Assembly: GCA_031270145.1 (NCBI GenBank)
Contig: JAISYD010000122.1
Coordinates: 1-8,882 of the forward strand
Source of the DNA: Planctomycetota bacterium
GTDB taxonomy: Bacteria; Planctomycetota; SZUA-567
Direction: 5' to 3'
Length of the DNA: 8,882 nucleotides
The notes under the pieces are model-generated. The model was not told where the DNA came from and searched no databases. It worked only from the letters and a program-made list of their open reading frames with translations. This document shows, in pieces, positions 6,293-8,882 of the stretch. The position numbers and the translations under genes were made by a program. Within the stretch, counting starts at the first letter, position 1; every line of letters begins with the position of its first letter.

Positions 6293-7283
6293 CCCGGTAC
6301 CTCCGCATCAAATCCAGGCGGCGCTTCCTGTTGTCGCACAGGACGTCGGCCACAAGGATGGCTACGATGGCGAAACCGATTATCGCCTTTTGCCAGGTGG
6401 ATGGTATCCCCATCAGGTTGAGCCCGCTGGCGAGGATGCGTACCAAAAGCGTCCCCATCACCGTGCCGACCAGGCCGCCCCGGCCGCCGTCAAAACTGGC
6501 GCCGCCGATGATGACCGCCGCGATCACGTCGAAGGAATACTCGGCTCCGGCGATGGGGCTGGCGGAATTGCCCATGGAGGCCAGCATCAAACCGGCCACG
6601 GCGGCGAAAAAACCGCTGGCGACATAGACGTAGAAGCGGTTTTTGACGACCGCCACGCCGCTCAGCCGGGCCGCCTGCTCCGAACCGCCGATTGAATAGA
6701 TGTTGTAGCCGAACTTGGTTTTGTTGAGGACCAGCCACATCAACCCCAGCAATGCCGCCGCCATGTATATGAGGATGTAAATGCCGGCCAATTTCCCGTT
6801 GCCCATCCAGGCGAAGCCCTTGACGCCGACCACGAGCGTCTGGCCGTTGGCCGCGACCAGGGCGAGCCCGGCCCCAATCCCCATGGTCCCGAAGGTGGCG
6901 ATCCAGAAATCGAATTTGAACACGGCGACCATCAGGCCGTTCAACACGCCCATGAGAACGCCGCACAACAGGCCCAGGAGCATGGCCAGGGGGATCCCCG
7001 CCCCCTCGCGCATGGCATGGGCGGCCACGACCCCCGCCAGGGACATGACCGATCCGACCGAGAGATCGATTTGCGAAACCAGGATGGCCATGGTCATGCC
7101 GATGGAGGCCACCAGGAGGACCGAGGAATGCCGGGCGATGAGCTGGATATTGTAAATCGACATGAAACGCGGCCGGACCAGCGAAAAGAAGATCAGCAGA
7201 ACCACCACGCCGTAGACGGCCCCCGGGATGTTGGCGGTCAAGCGTTTCGCCAAACCTCTAGCCGGTGCGCGATCCTCAGGCAT
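6285..7283 (-). CDS. First inner-membrane permease of the CUT2 sugar ABC importer (RbsC-like)
   Basis: The product has 332 residues from the ATG at 7283, the same length as its partner permease. The first membrane helix spans about residues 21-36, after a positively charged tail. IDLSVGS (72-78) is the canonical signature of the RbsC family, and IGGASFDGGRGG is the second conserved block, followed by a transmembrane segment and a basic cytoplasmic C-terminus (DNRKRRLDLMRRYRD). The frame is open to 7340, but the start at 7283 has GGGGAGG at 7296-7290, six bases away, and overlaps the ATPase stop as ATGCCTGA. That coupling arrangement is repeated at its own 3' end. It forms the membrane part of the importer with the next gene; the transported sugar cannot be read from the permease itself. 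Confidence 0.88.
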   Translation of the reverse strand: MPEDRAPARGLAKRLTANIPGAVYGVVVLLIFFSLVRPRFMSIYNIQLIARHSSVLLVASIGMTMAILVSQIDLSVGSVMSLAGVVAAHAMREGAGIPLAMLLGLLCGVLMGVLNGLMVAVFKFDFWIATFGTMGIGAGLALVAANGQTLVVGVKGFAWMGNGKLAGIYILIYMAAALLGLMWLVLNKTKFGYNIYSIGGSEQAARLSGVAVVKNRFYVYVASGFFAAVAGLMLASMGNSASPIAGAEYSFDVIAAVIIGGASFDGGRGGLVGTVMGTLLVRILASGLNLMGIPSTWQKAIIGFAIVAILVADVLCDNRKRRLDLMRRYRDA

Positions 7284-8790
7284 CTTGCGCCTCCCCTCCC
7301 GCGATGGCGTGGGAAATGATGGCCTCCTGCGAAAGCTCATGGCGCTGGAATTCCTTGACCACCTCGCCCTCGCGCATGACGTAGACGCGGTCGCTCAAGC
7401 CCACCACCTCGTTCATTTCGGAGGATATCATCAGGATGGCCGCGCCGCGCGAGGCCAGGTTGTCGAGCAACTGGTAAATTTCCGCCTTGGCCCCCACGTC
7501 AATGCCGCGGGTCGGCTCGTCGAAAATGAAAAATTTGCCGTCGGTGGCCAGCCATTTGCCGACCACCACCTTCTGCTGGTTGCCGCCCGACAATTCGCCG
7601 ACCGTCTTGTCCACGTCGGGAGTGGCGATTTTAAGCTCGCGGCGATACTCCTCCGCCAGTCCGGCCTCCGCCGCCCGGTTGATTATCCCGCCCGGGAAAA
7701 TCTTGCCCAGGCAGGCCGCGACCAGGTTCTCCTTGATGGGCATCTTCAGAATGACGCCCTCGCCCTTGCGATCCTCCGGCAGGAAGGCCATGCCCAGGCG
7801 GACGCATTTTTTCGGCGTCGGCGCCTTGACCGTCCTCCCGAAGAGCTTGAACGAGCCGCGGAGGATGGGATCGTAGCCGAAAACGGCTTTCGCCAGCTCG
7901 GTCCGGCCCGCCCCCACCAACCCGGCGAGGGAAACTATTTCCCCGGCCCTTACGTTGATGTTGACGCCGCGGAAGCGCAAGCCGGCGAGATCCCGGGAGG
8001 AAAAGACCTCCTCGCCGGGATCGTTGTAACGGCGCTGGTAGAGGTGGGTGATTTTGCGGCCCACCATTTTCGCGACCGCCTCGTCCATGGACATCGTCTT
8101 GACGTCCATGGCGTCTATGTACTCCCCATCGCGCATGATGACCGCGCGATCGCCGACGATCTTGATTTCGTCCATGCGGTGGGAAATGTAGATGATGCTG
8201 GTGTTGGCCTTTTTCAGGCGGCCGATGATTTCGAACAGCTTGTCGATCTCCCGCTTGGTGAGGGAGGAGGTCGGCTCGTCCATAATCAGCAGCTTGGTGC
8301 GGTTGGACAGCGCCTTGACGACCTCGACCATTTGCTGCTGGGCGATGCTGAGGTTTTTCACCGGGGTGTTGGGATCGAGATCCACCCCCAGGTTTCCAAG
8401 GAGTTTTCTGCTGTCGGCGACCATTTTTTTAAGGTCGACAACGCCCGGCAGCCAGGAAAGGGTCGGTTCGCGGCCAACGTAAATGTTTTGCGCGATGGTG
8501 CGTTCGGGAAGCAGGTTCAGTTCCTGGTGGATGATGCCTATCCCGGCCTCCCGAGCCTGCTGGACGCCCTCGAAATTGACCGGTTTCCCGTCGAAAACCA
8601 TCTCGCCGCCGTCCCGGGCGTAGACTCCGGCGATTATTTTAACCAGCGTGGATTTGCCGGCTCCGTTCTCGCCCAGCAGCACCAGCACCTCGCCTTCCCG
8701 CACCTCCAGCCCAACCCGGTCAAGGGCCAGAGTGCCGGGGAAGCGCTTGCTGATGTTCGACATCCGCAGAAGAATTTTAGGACCGGACAT
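7276..8790 (-). CDS. Double-domain sugar ABC transporter ATPase (RbsA-like, CUT2 family)
   Basis: The protein has 504 residues with two nucleotide-binding domains, the normal RbsA/MglA size. Domain 1 carries Walker A GENGAGKST (40-48), the Q-loop region IIHQELNLL (86-94), signature LSIAQQQ (147-153), Walker B LLIMDEPTSSLT (167-178) and H-loop H204. Domain 2 has the degenerate Walker A GLVGAGRT (290-297, no lysine), PEDRKGEG (338-345), signature LSGGNQQK (400-407) and Walker B FFIFDEPTRGID (420-431). One intact and one degenerate ATP site is typical of CUT2 transporters. It energises import through the two permeases encoded next. The start at 8790 follows a GAAGG element by about 6 bases and gives the family's usual N-terminus; a TTG-initiated reading from 8862 would add 24 atypical residues. 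It is the first gene of the operon visible here, and a regulator or promoter may lie beyond the right edge. Confidence 0.93.
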   Translation of the reverse strand: MSGPKILLRMSNISKRFPGTLALDRVGLEVREGEVLVLLGENGAGKSTLVKIIAGVYARDGGEMVFDGKPVNFEGVQQAREAGIGIIHQELNLLPERTIAQNIYVGREPTLSWLPGVVDLKKMVADSRKLLGNLGVDLDPNTPVKNLSIAQQQMVEVVKALSNRTKLLIMDEPTSSLTKREIDKLFEIIGRLKKANTSIIYISHRMDEIKIVGDRAVIMRDGEYIDAMDVKTMSMDEAVAKMVGRKITHLYQRRYNDPGEEVFSSRDLAGLRFRGVNINVRAGEIVSLAGLVGAGRTELAKAVFGYDPILRGSFKLFGRTVKAPTPKKCVRLGMAFLPEDRKGEGVILKMPIKENLVAACLGKIFPGGIINRAAEAGLAEEYRRELKIATPDVDKTVGELSGGNQQKVVVGKWLATDGKFFIFDEPTRGIDVGAKAEIYQLLDNLASRGAAILMISSEMNEVVGLSDRVYVMREGEVVKEFQRHELSQEAIISHAIAGGEAQDA

Positions 8791-8882
8791 GCGCGCCCTT
8801 CCCCAAAGCTGTTTTGGCCCCCATGACGCCCCTTTTCCGGCTTGGCCGGGAAGCAACGCCAACCATGGACGATTTGCGGCGC
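8791..8882 (-). promoter_or_regulatory. Upstream region of the operon, probably holding part of its leader
   Basis: These 92 bases precede the first operon gene and run to the window edge. They contain a CCGGC/GCCGG stem with a 3-nt loop (8837-8849), followed on the minus strand by AAAA rather than T, so not a terminator. Nearer the gene lies a CCAAA/TTTGG palindrome, listed separately. I find no convincing -35/-10 pair. The real promoter may be here in a form I cannot recognise, or beyond the edge, or the operon may have further genes upstream. Confidence 0.3.
8803..8817. promoter_or_regulatory. 15-bp inverted repeat before the first operon gene, possible operator
   Basis: CCAAA (8803-8807) and TTTGG (8813-8817) are perfect inverted arms around a 5-base spacer. 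The repeat ends 12 bases upstream of the ATPase ATG on the transcribed strand. An AT-richer palindrome stands out in this GC-rich setting, and its place fits an operator for a LacI- or GntR-like regulator of a sugar operon. It does not match any operator consensus I know, and a 5-bp arm can arise by chance. Confidence 0.2.

Noticed and set aside
4314..8790. Calling the transporter the ribose system rbsACB
   Set aside because: There are two permeases, no ribokinase or RbsD, and the neighbouring enzymes act on cyclitol/keto-acid substrates; the resemblance is only at family level.
7228..8826. 532-codon plus-strand frame opposite the ABC ATPase gene
   Set aside because: The minus strand encodes all Walker, signature and H-loop motifs; the plus frame is a codon-bias shadow with no family resemblance.
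8837..8849. CCGGC-TTG-GCCGG stem-loop near the right edge as a terminator of an upstream gene
   Set aside because: No T-run follows on either strand; on the minus strand it is followed by AAAA.

Overview
The window is GC-rich DNA from a bacterium. Almost all of it is one minus-strand operon of eight genes, read right to left from about 8790 to 145. A short plus-strand fragment at the left edge (2..124) looks like the C-terminal CBS domain of a KdsD/KpsF-type arabinose-5-phosphate isomerase, a KDO/LPS enzyme. That fragment, together with a solute-binding protein that has a signal-peptidase-I leader and no lipobox, suggests a Gram-negative cell. I cannot name the phylum; a PVC-type lineage is only a guess.

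Layout in transcription order. (1) An import module: a double-domain sugar ABC ATPase (8790..7276), two different RbsC-type permeases (7283..6285 and 6292..5294), and an RbsB-type periplasmic binding protein (5237..4314). Together they form a complete CUT2 importer with a two-permease membrane part. (2) A catabolic module: a zinc-dependent medium-chain dehydrogenase (4314..3235), a 3-hydroxyisobutyrate-dehydrogenase-family enzyme (3215..2337), a creatininase-family hydrolase (2246..1128) and a xylose-isomerase-like TIM-barrel epimerase (1002..145). Genes are tightly packed: there are two 8-nt overlaps (ATGCCTGA, ATGCTTAG), one TGATG stop/start junction, and good Shine-Dalgarno sequences before most starts.

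The most informative signal is the enzyme combination. A Zn-dehydrogenase, a creatininase-like hydrolase and a tagatose-3-epimerase-like isomerase match the IolM, IolN and IolO set of the alternative myo-inositol pathway described in Thermotoga maritima: 2-keto-myo-inositol is oxidised again, the ring is opened hydrolytically to 5-keto-L-gluconate, and this is epimerised to D-tagaturonate. The hydrolase is the strongest family match; the epimerase keeps every metal and substrate residue of D-tagatose 3-epimerase in identical spacing. I therefore read the operon as uptake and oxidative breakdown of an inositol or related cyclitol/inosose.

Departures from the known system are a CUT2 importer, an extra beta-hydroxyacid-dehydrogenase-family enzyme with an atypical substrate loop set between the two pathway enzymes, and no IolG-type first dehydrogenase in the window. 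No RNA genes, mobile elements, CRISPR or attachment sites were seen, and no stretch over 300 bases lacks a gene.
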